Origin: Shewanella sp. c952 | Lineage (GTDB): Bacteria; Pseudomonadota; Gammaproteobacteria; Enterobacterales; Shewanellaceae | Direction: 5' to 3' | Length of the DNA stretch: 41,075 nt | Assembly (NCBI RefSeq): GCF_019654975.1 | Contig: NZ_BPEW01000037.1 | Span: 1-41,075 of the forward strand | Part shown: piece after piece, positions 25,543 through 33,539 of the stretch | How the letters are laid out: the number at the start of each line of letters is the position of its first letter | Position numbering within the stretch: position 1 is the first letter of the stretch | Program-made: the position numbers and the translations under genes | Notes under the pieces: model-generated | Told to the model about the DNA's origin: nothing | The model's database searches: none | What the model saw: only the letters and a program-made list of their open reading frames with translations

Positions 25543-25558
25543 TGTGATCTGTATCATA
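25543..25558 (+). promoter_or_regulatory. CRP-like site
   Basis: TGTGATCTGTATCATA matches the CRP pattern (TGTGA-N6-TCACA) with one mismatch in the second half, 34 bp before the class III aminotransferase gene. The short distance to the start suggests repression or a class II position. Confidence 0.45.
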
Positions 25559-25591
25559 CGCGCCAGATGATTTCATATTAAGACTGACAAG

Positions 25592-26920
25592 ATGAGCAAA
25601 ATTAATAAACCTGCAACCAGTGCACTGCTAAAGCAAGCCCATAACAACATGCCTTTAGGGGTTGCTGATAGCTACCGCTACTGGGGCGAAGACAACACTG
25701 TATTTGTGAAAAGTAGCTTGGGCTGCACCATTACAGACGCTGATGATCAGCAGTTTATTGATTTTCGTCTCGCTTATGGTCCAATCATTTTGGGTTACCG
25801 TGATAGCCGTGTCGATCAAGAGGTTGTTGCGGCGATAACTGAACGTGGCACTATTTCTGGTTTCTCAACCGATTTAGACTCACAAGTGGTCGAGTTGATT
25901 AAGCTGATGTGCCCAAATATAGACAAGATGCGTTTTGCAAACTCGGGCACCGAAGCTGTTATTGGCGCCGTGCGCACCGCACGTGGTTTTACTGGTCGTA
26001 ACAAAATTGTTGTTGTAGAAGGTGGCTTTCATGGCCTATACGACGAGATGATGTGGAAATCAGATGTAGATAACTGGGATAACACCACCGAAGCTGCACC
26101 TAAGATTGCCTCTTTTGGTGGCGGAATTCCAGAGGCGAGCCGTGAGCATTTAGAGACGGTACCGCTAAATGATTTTGCTGCTATTGATGAAGTGTTTGCC
26201 CGCGTGGGTGAAGACATTGCAGCTATCGTCATAGAGCCGATTTTGGGTAACTGTGGCAGTATCGCTTCAAGCCAAGAGTACATGCAGAAGTTACGTGACA
26301 TCTGTGATGCTAACGGCAGCTTGTTGATTATGGATGAAGTTAAGACAGGTTTTCGCGTCGCAAAAGGTGGTGCTCAAGAGCTTTATGGTATCCATGCAGA
26401 TTTAACTACCTATGCTAAAGCAATGGGCAATGGTTACCCAGTTGCCGCTTTTGGCGGTCGAGCCGATGTGATGGACGTGATTAGCTTTAACAAAAAGGGG
26501 GTCACTCATGGCGGTACTTATACTGCTAACATGATTGCTCTTAGTGCAGCCAAAGCCACTCTGACTATTTTGAATGAAAGCGATGCCTATGCCAGCATCA
26601 ATAAAGCGGGGGCAGATATTCAGCAAGTATTGTCACGCGTATTTAGTAAGCACGGCATCGAGCATAAGTTTGCAGGCCCTGATGCGATGTTTGGTATCCA
26701 TTTTGGCAGCCAAGTGCCGCAAAACTACCGTGATTGGAAGCAAACGGATAGCGAGCTATATACTGAGTTTGCGATGAAGCTGATTGAGAGCGGTATTATG
26801 CTAGAGCCAGATTCACGTGAGCCTTGGTTTATTTGTGAAGCCCATAAAGATATCGACTTGGCCAAGCTAGAGCTGATTGCTGATGCCGCCATGGCAAAGG
26901 CGATTGCCGAGCGCAGTTAA
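25592..26920 (+). CDS. Class III pyridoxal-phosphate aminotransferase (glutamate-1-semialdehyde-aminomutase-like)
   Basis: A 442-residue aminotransferase. MRFANSGTEAVIGAVRTARG is the phosphate-binding region, LLIMDEVKTGFR holds the pyridine-binding aspartate and TYAKAMGNGYPVAAFGG the PLP lysine. The motifs are closest to the HemL-like branch, which includes aminomutases and many amino-acid/amine aminotransferases. It is unlikely to be the housekeeping HemL because it is diverged and has a CRP-like control site. The neighbouring GABA genes suggest amine or amino-acid catabolism, but the substrate is open. It ends at a terminator at 26962-26989. Confidence 0.8.
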   Translation: MSKINKPATSALLKQAHNNMPLGVADSYRYWGEDNTVFVKSSLGCTITDADDQQFIDFRLAYGPIILGYRDSRVDQEVVAAITERGTISGFSTDLDSQVVELIKLMCPNIDKMRFANSGTEAVIGAVRTARGFTGRNKIVVVEGGFHGLYDEMMWKSDVDNWDNTTEAAPKIASFGGGIPEASREHLETVPLNDFAAIDEVFARVGEDIAAIVIEPILGNCGSIASSQEYMQKLRDICDANGSLLIMDEVKTGFRVAKGGAQELYGIHADLTTYAKAMGNGYPVAAFGGRADVMDVISFNKKGVTHGGTYTANMIALSAAKATLTILNESDAYASINKAGADIQQVLSRVFSKHGIEHKFAGPDAMFGIHFGSQVPQNYRDWKQTDSELYTEFAMKLIESGIMLEPDSREPWFICEAHKDIDLAKLELIADAAMAKAIAERS

Positions 26921-26961
26921 GTTTTGCACTGTTAACTTGCAGTTGGTATAAGAGATAAAAA

Positions 26962-26989
26962 AAGAGGTTAACCATAGGGTTAACCTCTT
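26962..26989. terminator. Terminator between convergent genes
   Basis: AAGAGGTTAACC and GGTTAACCTCTT form a perfect 12-bp stem with an ATAG loop. On the minus strand a run of T residues follows, as needed by the Old Yellow Enzyme gene; the plus-strand tail is not T-rich. Confidence 0.8.
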
Positions 26990-27040
26990 CTGTCTCAAAA
27001 GTACCTAAAGACACAGGTTGATGATTTTTACGTAAAACTT

Positions 27041-28093
27041 TTATACCAAGCTGGTTAGCATCTCATCTGAATATGACACTAGTTCGTTGCCTTGCCTTAC
27101 TCTGGCTACATAATCTGGGTTAGCGATAAATGGTCTACCAATAGCAAGCAGGTCAAATTGGTTGTTACTAATTGCCGCGCTGCCCGTTTCGGCGCTATAA
27201 CTGCCAACTCCCACCAAGGTTTTACTGTAAACACCACGCACGTAACTTGATGCGCTGCCGCCTAGATAGTCAAACTGCATCGCGTCGTCGAAAATACCGA
27301 TATGTAAGAAAGCTAAATCACGCTGCTCTAGCTCTGTTAAGAAATAGTCAAATACGGCGCGATCTCTATCGTCGCTAGCCATATTAAAGTAGGCCCCCGG
27401 TGATACTCGAAGAGCGGTTCTGTCACTGCCAATACGGGCGCAGATTGCATCGACCACAGCCAATGGGAAGCGCGCCATATTTTCTGGGCTTTGACCATAT
27501 TCATCGCTGCGACGATTACTGTCGTGATGTAAAAACTGATCGATGAGGTAACCATTTGCACCATGGATCTCAACGCCGTCAAAACCAGCATCAATAGCAT
27601 TAGCTGCCGCTTGGGCGTAATCGGCAATGAGCTTAGTCATGTCGTCATGACTAACCGCTTTTGGCACTTGGTAGCTTAGCTCGCGCATTCTCGACAGGTT
27701 ACCTTCAAGACCTACTGCCGATGGAGCCAATACGTCAGTGGTGCCTGACTTTTCGAAAAAGTATGGGTGAGCGACTCGACCTGTATGCCACAGCTGGGCA
27801 AATATTTTGCCGCCTGCTTGATGCACGGCATCGGTAACTGTGCGCCAGCCATCTATTTGTGCCGGGGTAAATAAGCCGGGAGTATTGGGGTAGCCCTGTC
27901 CGTCGGGGCGAATAATCACCGCTTCAGAGATAATAAGCCCAGCTTCTGCACGGCGGGCGTAGTAATCAGCCATGGCCTGAGTCGGTACTAATTCATCATC
28001 TGCCATACAACGAGTTAACGGCGCCATAAGAATGCGATTGTTTAAGGTAATGGTGTCGTTGAGTGCAAATGGTTGAAATAGATTGTCAGTCAT
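27041..28093 (-). CDS. Old Yellow Enzyme family alkene reductase (NemA-like)
   Basis: A 350-residue FMN-dependent ene-reductase. NRILMAPLTR at the N-terminus binds FMN, the catalytic/substrate-binding H-x2-N pair lies in HGANGYLIDQFLHHDSNRR, and LLAIGRPFIANPD is the phosphate-binding end. These enzymes reduce electrophilic alkenes, nitro compounds and N-ethylmaleimide using NADPH. The ATG at 28093 is chosen because GGAGA lies seven bases before it; a longer reading would run into the operators. A TetR gene is divergent, with three operator palindromes between. Substrate range is inferred from the family. Confidence 0.9.
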   Translation of the reverse strand: MTDNLFQPFALNDTITLNNRILMAPLTRCMADDELVPTQAMADYYARRAEAGLIISEAVIIRPDGQGYPNTPGLFTPAQIDGWRTVTDAVHQAGGKIFAQLWHTGRVAHPYFFEKSGTTDVLAPSAVGLEGNLSRMRELSYQVPKAVSHDDMTKLIADYAQAAANAIDAGFDGVEIHGANGYLIDQFLHHDSNRRSDEYGQSPENMARFPLAVVDAICARIGSDRTALRVSPGAYFNMASDDRDRAVFDYFLTELEQRDLAFLHIGIFDDAMQFDYLGGSASSYVRGVYSKTLVGVGSYSAETGSAAISNNQFDLLAIGRPFIANPDYVARVRQGNELVSYSDEMLTSLV

Positions 28094-28108
28094 GGTGATC
28101 TCCGTTTC

Positions 28109-28175
28109 TTGAATGAACATTCAAGATATTCTTATTTGAATAATCATTCAAGTATTATTTTGAACAAACATTCAA
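28109..28175. promoter_or_regulatory. Three TetR-type operators
   Basis: TTGAATGAACATTCAA (28109-28124), TTGAATAATCATTCAA (28136-28151) and TTGAACAAACATTCAA (28160-28175) are palindromic 16-mers sharing TTGAA-N6-TTCAA. They are spaced 27 and 24 bp apart between the divergent ene-reductase and TetR genes, and the first one directly precedes the reductase's ribosome binding site. Confidence 0.8.
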
Positions 28176-28234
28176 AATTAAGTACACTCAGATTATCGCG
28201 TTTAGTTAAGTTAACCTTTGGAGGCTCAGGCCGC

Positions 28235-28816
28235 ATGCGCAATGCCGAATTTGATAGAGAAAAAGTATTGAGATCTGCCATGACCGCTTTTATGGACAAA
28301 GGTTATGGCAAGACCAGTATGCAAGATTTGACCAAAGCCACAGGTCTACACCCAGGCTCTATCTACTGCGCATTTGATAATAAACGTGGCCTGCTGATCG
28401 CAGCATTAGAGCAATACAAAACCGATAGAAGCGCCGAATTCCAGCAGTTCTTTGCAAGCAATCAAGCCGTACTTGTCGAGCTAAAAGCCTATTTGGATAA
28501 CATCGTACAGGAGTGCATCAGCTGCGAAGCTGCGAGAGCCTGTTTACTGACGAAAGCGCTTAATGAGATGGCGCAACAAGATGAAGATGTGCAAATAATC
28601 ATTACTGAGAATTTAGCTAATTGGCAGCAAGGTATCGCTGATGTGATTGCTAAGGCGCAAGCTAACGGTGAGCTTAGTACCGAGCGTGATAGTCAGCATC
28701 TAGCACGTTATTTGGTGATGGGTATTTATGGCTTAAGAACCTTTGCCCATACACACCCAGAGGCAGAGACGCTGCAACAGCTTGCGGAGCAACTCTTCGC
28801 TGACATTACAGCTTAA
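28235..28816 (+). CDS. TetR-family repressor, probable regulator of the ene-reductase
   Basis: A 193-residue regulator. The N-terminal helix-turn-helix is typical (RSAMTAFMDKGYGKTSMQDL, TGLHPGSIYCAFDNKRGLL), followed by a helical ligand-binding domain with cysteines at CISCEAARACLL that could sense electrophiles, as NemR does in E. coli. The ATG at 28235 has GGAGG ten bases upstream; a longer frame from 28109 would translate the operator region and is rejected. It is divergent from the Old Yellow Enzyme gene and very probably represses both genes through the three palindromes. Confidence 0.88.
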   Translation: MRNAEFDREKVLRSAMTAFMDKGYGKTSMQDLTKATGLHPGSIYCAFDNKRGLLIAALEQYKTDRSAEFQQFFASNQAVLVELKAYLDNIVQECISCEAARACLLTKALNEMAQQDEDVQIIITENLANWQQGIADVIAKAQANGELSTERDSQHLARYLVMGIYGLRTFAHTHPEAETLQQLAEQLFADITA

Positions 28817-29034
28817 CCTTCAATAAACCCGGCTTACTTTTGTAGCCTGCTGCGCTTGTAAAAGATCTTTAGCATGGCGCTAATTGGTGTTTAAGCAGCC
28901 GCTAGCCATTTGTTGATGGTTTGTAATTTAAGTTGGGATCATCTACCCTGTTTGTTCATTTTAAGGGCATTGCATAATGGTTTAATGAGTATAACGTGAG
29001 CGATTATACTCAGTGCAGTAGCTACAGGAGAAAC

Positions 29035-31641
29035 ATGTCAGACTCTGATATATCACCTCAATTCAATGCAAAAATGGCGATTACTGATTATAAGAAAGTA
29101 ATCCAAGATGCCGACAACTACTTCAATAAAAACTTTACTCACGTTGCTATCGACGAAATTGTAAAGCTGCGCGCTGATTTTTTTGACTCCCTTTTGCAAC
29201 ACCTCTGGGCTTGCGCCGATCTCCATAATGAAAATATCTCCCTAAATGCTGTTGGTGGTTATGGCCGTCAAACACTACATCTGCATTCCGATATCGATAT
29301 TTGCGTATTGTTTGATGAAAAGCTTACAGCAGAGCAAGAGGAACATATTGGCCAGTTTTTCACGCAGTTGTGGGACATAGGTTTAGAGCTCGGCCACAGT
29401 GTTTTAGCATTGAGTGAGACAGATAAGGCTTGTAAGGACGATATTACCGTTGCCACCTCATTGTTTGAAATCCGCCACCTAAGTGGCCCCGACTCCCATG
29501 CCAAGCAGGTTTTAGGACGATTATATGGTGATGATCTTTGGAGCAGTGAAGCCTTTTTTAAAGCTAAGTTCAGTGAGCAAGATGAACGTCATCAAAAGGC
29601 CCAAGGCAGCGCCTTTAGCTTAGAGCCTAACCTTAAAAATAGCCCCGGTGGTATGCGTGATATTCAGACCCTTATTTGGGTTACCCGCAAATACTTTGCC
29701 GCGCAAGATATGGCGGCCCTTAGACGATTTGGCTTCTTTACTGCTGACGAGCACGCTGAACTTTTAGAGTCGCAGCACTTTATTTGGCGAGTTCGTTGGG
29801 CACTGCATGCAGCGGCGCAGCGCTCTGAAAACCGTCTGCTCATAGCGCTTCAAAGTGATGTGGCAAGCTTGATGGGCTTTGGTGATAATAGTCACCTTGC
29901 CATTGAAAAGATGATGCGCCAGCTTTACCGAGCAATGAGGCGTATTAGTGAGCTTAATCAAATGCTGCTGCAGTATTTTAAAGATGAAATACTGGTACAG
30001 ATCGATAAAAAATCCACCCCGATAAACCAACATTTTGAGATTAATGGCCGCATGATAAACGCGCGTCATGAAGATGTATTTGTTGACCGTAAGCAGCTTA
30101 TCGCGCTGTTTATTCATATTGCTGAGAATGCCAATGATATTGATGGTATTTCGCCGCAAACTATTCGACTGATCCGTCAGGTCCGTCGTCGCTTGTTGGG
30201 CGACTTGCAAGATTTTCATCGTTGCCGCAAAGAGTTCCTCGCGCTGTTTAGGCATCCACAAGGGATGGGACTTGCGCTGTCATTGATGCATAAACACGGC
30301 ATTTTGGCCTCCTACTTGCCGCAGTGGCGTGAGATCTGTGGTCAGATGCAGTTTGACCTTTATCATGTCTACCCGGTCGATGAGCATACCCATAAACTGC
30401 TGAAAAACTTATATGCGTTAAGTGGTAAACCAGAGAACCCATCGCTTGTACAGCCGGCGGCAGTATACAAGTCGATAGAGAATAAAGAGGTGCTGCTGTT
30501 AGCGGCATTATTCCACGACTTAGCTAAAGGGCGCGGCGGCGATCACAGTGAATTAGGCGCGGTCGATGCGCTGCAGTTTGCTAAGTTTCATGAACTAAAA
30601 CCTTCGCAAGCTAAGGTGATAGCTTGGTTAGTTGAAAACCATCTATTGCTGTCGCTCTCTTCGCAGCGACTCGATATTTATGACCCGTCAGAAGTGAAAA
30701 ACCTCGCTAAAGCGATAGGTACTAAAGCTAGACTCGATGCACTGTATTGTTTAACGGTTGCCGATATTAAGGCAACTAATGACGATTTGTGGACTAACTG
30801 GAAAGCCACCTTGCTTAGAGATCTCTATCTGTCGATAAGTTATGCCCTGCGAAACGGTTTAGAGAATGTGCTAGAGCAGCGAACCATCGTTCGTGAGCAT
30901 AAAAACGAAGCGTTAGAATTGATGGGAGTCAGCGAAACGCCGGAGGCGATTAAGCAGCTTTGGAAGCGACTCCCGTTGTCGTTTTTCAGTAATGCCCAGC
31001 CTAGTGAAATCGCGCGTTACTCGCAGGCGATGACAAAATATCCAGCCGATAGAGCACTTATCCTGCTTGATGAGAACACCACGAAAGGCAGTAGTGATCT
31101 GTTTGTGTATATGAAGGATAAGCCTGGGTTGTTTGTGACGTTATTTAATACCTTAGCCTCGCTACAGATCTCAGTGCAGCAAGCTCATATCTCCAAAACA
31201 AAAGATGGTTATGTGGTGGAGTCATTAAAGATCCTCGACTACGACCATCACCCGATCCGAACCGCAGGACGGCGTGAACGTATTAAGCAGAAATTGAAGC
31301 AGGTACTGTTTGAAAACAGAAAGCTGTCGAAGAAGCGCCAGAACAGTAATCTGGGCTCTTTTGCCAGTGAACCTAAAGTGGAGTTTTTGCATTCTCGTAA
31401 AAAAGACAGAACGCTGATCAGTGTGACTGCGCTAGATAACCCCCAGTTTATGAGTCATTTCTGCAGCGGGTTTAGACGCTTTGAACTTAATATCCATTCA
31501 GCAAAAATCACCACAGTGGGTGAGCAAGTGGATAATGTGTTCTTAGTTTCTGACAAAGATGGACAATCTTTAGATGAAGAAAACAAGCAGGCGCTAAAAT
31601 CCTTCTTTGTTGATTTTATTAAAGAACAGATCCCCGCTTAA
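29035..31641 (+). CDS. glnD: Bifunctional uridylyltransferase/uridylyl-removing enzyme GlnD
   Basis: An 868-residue nitrogen sensor that adds UMP to the PII protein and removes it according to glutamine level. Domains in order: nucleotidyltransferase with G74-G-Y-G-R78 and S85-D86-I-D88, a GlnE-like linker, the HD hydrolase domain with FHDLAKGRGGDHSE near residue 493, and two C-terminal ACT domains (starting near residues 687 and 793). In the first motif QT replaces the usual GE (GGYGRQTLHLHSD). The ATG at 29035 follows AGGAGAAAC; a frame opening at 28996 has no such site. It stands apart from map and dapD, its neighbours in E. coli. A long hairpin follows. Confidence 0.93.
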   Translation: MSDSDISPQFNAKMAITDYKKVIQDADNYFNKNFTHVAIDEIVKLRADFFDSLLQHLWACADLHNENISLNAVGGYGRQTLHLHSDIDICVLFDEKLTAEQEEHIGQFFTQLWDIGLELGHSVLALSETDKACKDDITVATSLFEIRHLSGPDSHAKQVLGRLYGDDLWSSEAFFKAKFSEQDERHQKAQGSAFSLEPNLKNSPGGMRDIQTLIWVTRKYFAAQDMAALRRFGFFTADEHAELLESQHFIWRVRWALHAAAQRSENRLLIALQSDVASLMGFGDNSHLAIEKMMRQLYRAMRRISELNQMLLQYFKDEILVQIDKKSTPINQHFEINGRMINARHEDVFVDRKQLIALFIHIAENANDIDGISPQTIRLIRQVRRRLLGDLQDFHRCRKEFLALFRHPQGMGLALSLMHKHGILASYLPQWREICGQMQFDLYHVYPVDEHTHKLLKNLYALSGKPENPSLVQPAAVYKSIENKEVLLLAALFHDLAKGRGGDHSELGAVDALQFAKFHELKPSQAKVIAWLVENHLLLSLSSQRLDIYDPSEVKNLAKAIGTKARLDALYCLTVADIKATNDDLWTNWKATLLRDLYLSISYALRNGLENVLEQRTIVREHKNEALELMGVSETPEAIKQLWKRLPLSFFSNAQPSEIARYSQAMTKYPADRALILLDENTTKGSSDLFVYMKDKPGLFVTLFNTLASLQISVQQAHISKTKDGYVVESLKILDYDHHPIRTAGRRERIKQKLKQVLFENRKLSKKRQNSNLGSFASEPKVEFLHSRKKDRTLISVTALDNPQFMSHFCSGFRRFELNIHSAKITTVGEQVDNVFLVSDKDGQSLDEENKQALKSFFVDFIKEQIPA

Positions 31642-31654
31642 TCCTCAGTAAATT

Positions 31655-31698
31655 AACTAAGCTTTTAGCGTGGTATTACGCCAGCTAAAAGCTTAGTT
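31655..31698 (+). terminator. Terminator after glnD
   Basis: AACTAAGCTTTTAGC pairs perfectly over 15 bp with GCTAAAAGCTTAGTT, with a 14-nt loop that can itself pair TGG with CCA. The structure starts 14 bp after the stop and is followed by ATTCTTTATT. Confidence 0.75.
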
Positions 31699-31794
31699 AT
31701 TCTTTATTATTGAATCACCAAATAGCAGTAACTTCTCTGTTTCTTGTGATTGATATGCTTGATTTGAAACGAACCGTTTGGGTCGCTATTCAAT

Positions 31795-32126
31795 TAATAC
31801 CAATTGCATTAAAAGTTTGACCATTCAGCGGGAATTCAAAACGCTGTAGGCAAGTAGTGGAATTTGAGCTAATAGTTATTCTCGGCTCTGGCATCCTGCT
31901 TCGCTCTACCTCCTAAATCCATTTAGTCGTATATCCAAATACCCATAGCGAAGCATACAGCGTTTTGCCAATTTTTTACCTCGGCCGCACTACGTGAGCC
32001 CCTCAGTCTTTCCACTTCTGCTTTGCATTGGCTTAAAAGGGAATAACCATTTCTTTACCAATGCGCTTTGAATTGAAAAGGCTGAGGGGCTCTGAACGGG
32101 TCAAATACTTAATGCAATTGGTATAA
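31795..32126. repeat. Structured dispersed repeat, copy B
   Basis: A 332-bp element between glnD and rihA. The ends TAATACCAATTGCATTAA and TTAATGCAATTGGTATAA are inverted repeats. Hairpin I pairs AAAACGCTGT with ACAGCGTTTT and carries GTTATTC (31875-31881) at its tip; hairpin II pairs GAGCCCCTCAG (31996 on) with CTGAGGGGCTC (to 32092), then CATTGG with CCAATG, and carries GAATAAC (32041-32047) at its tip. It is nearly identical to copy C except for about 60 extra bases in the tip region of hairpin I. Confidence 0.8.
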
Positions 32127-32217
32127 AACCCCTTAATAGCTCACAGTTTTTATACTCGCTAGACTCTAGGATGTTGAGCACTAGTCCTAGTAATAGTAAC
32201 CGTGATGGAGTTTACCC

Positions 32218-33174
32218 ATGTCTAATGCCGTTCATTCCCCAAGACCGATCATTCTTGATTGCGACCCAGGTCATGATGATGCAATTTCTCTTATTCTTGC
32301 TCTGAGCTGTAAGCAGTTGAACCCGCTAGCGGTGACCACCAGTGCAGGTAACCAAACTCCCGATAAAACCTTAAACAATGCGCTGCGAGTGCTGACTATG
32401 TTAGGCCGCAAAGACATTCCAGTTGCTGGTGGTGCCATTAAGCCGTTAGCTCGTGAACTGATTATTGCTGATAACGTGCATGGTGAGAGCGGGCTAGATG
32501 GTCCTGAGCTACCCGATCCTAACTTTGAGCCATTAGCATGTTCAGGTATCGAGTTAATAGCACAGCAAGTGCGCGCAAGTACTGAGCCTGTGACGTTGGT
32601 GCCATCGGGGCCGCTTACCAATATCGCACTGTTTTTATCGACCTACCCAGAGCTGCATAGCAAAGTTGAACGCATTGTGTTGATGGGCGGCGCTGCTGGT
32701 GCTGGAAACTGGACACCCGCTGCTGAATTCAACATCTTTGTCGATCCAGAGGCTGCTGATATGGTGTTTAAAGCGGGGATCCCAATCACCATGTGTGGTT
32801 TGGATGTGACTCATCAAGCGCAAATTATGGATGAGGATATTGAGCGTATAAGAAAGATTCCTAACCATGTAGCCAAGTGCGTTGCTGAGCTGTTGGACTT
32901 TTTCATGATCTATCATCGCGATCCGAAATGGGGCTTTGAAGGGGCGCCTTTGCATGATCCTTGTACCATCGCTTTCTTACTTAAACCTGAGCTGTTTAGC
33001 ACTTACGATTGCTGGGTTGGTGTGGAAACCAAAGGCGAACATACCCAAGGGATGACAGTTGTTGATCGCTATCAGTTGACGCAACATCCACACAATACTC
33101 AGGTACTTTGCGATTTAGATAGAGAGGGTTTTGTTGATCTGATTGTTGAGTGTTTAAACGCTTACACTGACTAG
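32218..33174 (+). CDS. rihA: Pyrimidine-preferring ribonucleoside hydrolase
   Basis: A 318-residue nucleoside hydrolase that splits ribonucleosides into base and ribose for salvage. The calcium-binding D14-C-D16-P-G-H-D20-D21 motif is intact, followed by SAGNQTPDKTL, ELIIADNVHGESGLDGP, MGGAAGAGNWTPAAEFNIF and the active-site APLHDPCTIAFLLKPELF. The match to E. coli RihA runs the whole length, including WVGVETKG and TQGMTVVDRY, so the symbol is given with good confidence; preference for cytidine and uridine follows from that family. GGAG lies about eight bases before the ATG. The gene is flanked on both sides by near-identical structured repeats in the same orientation. Confidence 0.9.
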   Translation: MSNAVHSPRPIILDCDPGHDDAISLILALSCKQLNPLAVTTSAGNQTPDKTLNNALRVLTMLGRKDIPVAGGAIKPLARELIIADNVHGESGLDGPELPDPNFEPLACSGIELIAQQVRASTEPVTLVPSGPLTNIALFLSTYPELHSKVERIVLMGGAAGAGNWTPAAEFNIFVDPEAADMVFKAGIPITMCGLDVTHQAQIMDEDIERIRKIPNHVAKCVAELLDFFMIYHRDPKWGFEGAPLHDPCTIAFLLKPELFSTYDCWVGVETKGEHTQGMTVVDRYQLTQHPHNTQVLCDLDREGFVDLIVECLNAYTD

Positions 33175-33182
33175 GATTGGTA

Positions 33183-33452
33183 TAATACCAATTGCATTAA
33201 AAGTTTGACCATTCAGCGGGAATTCAAAGCGCTGTAGGCAAGTAGTGGGATTTGAGCTAATAGTTATTCTATATCCAAATCTCATAGCGAAGCATAAAGT
33301 GTTTTGAAACCCGCACTACGTGAGCCCCTCAGTCTTTCCACTTCTGCTTTGCATTGGCTTAAAAGGGAATAACCATTTCTTTACCAATGCGCTTTGAATT
33401 GAAAAGACTGAGGGGCTCTGAACTGGTCAAATACTTAATGCAATTGGTATAA
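33183..33452. repeat. Structured dispersed repeat, copy C
   Basis: A 270-bp element beginning eight bases after rihA's stop, between convergent genes. It shares the ends and hairpins of copy B, with two differences over the left 87 bp and two over the right 143 bp. Its hairpin I stem pairs CAAAGCGCT with AGTGTTTTG, including two positions that pair only as G-U in RNA. Tips carry GTTATTC (33263-33269) and GAATAAC (33367-33373). Confidence 0.8.
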
Positions 33453-33454
33453 AA

Positions 33455-33478
33455 GCAGTAGGAGCGAGCTCCTACTGC
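33455..33478 (-). terminator. Terminator for the TetR/quinone-reductase operon
   Basis: GCAGTAGGAG and CTCCTACTGC form a perfect 10-bp stem with a 4-nt loop, followed on the minus strand by TTTTAT. It lies about 60 bp after the stop of the oxidoreductase gene. Confidence 0.75.
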
Positions 33479-33539
33479 TATGCGACTTGCCATGACTGTA
33501 ACGTAACCATGGCCACGACAAAAGTAAGCACTACGACTA

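Noticed and set aside
29764..30261. Minus-strand 165-codon frame antisense to glnD
   Set aside because: Lies wholly inside a well-supported gene and shows no protein family pattern.
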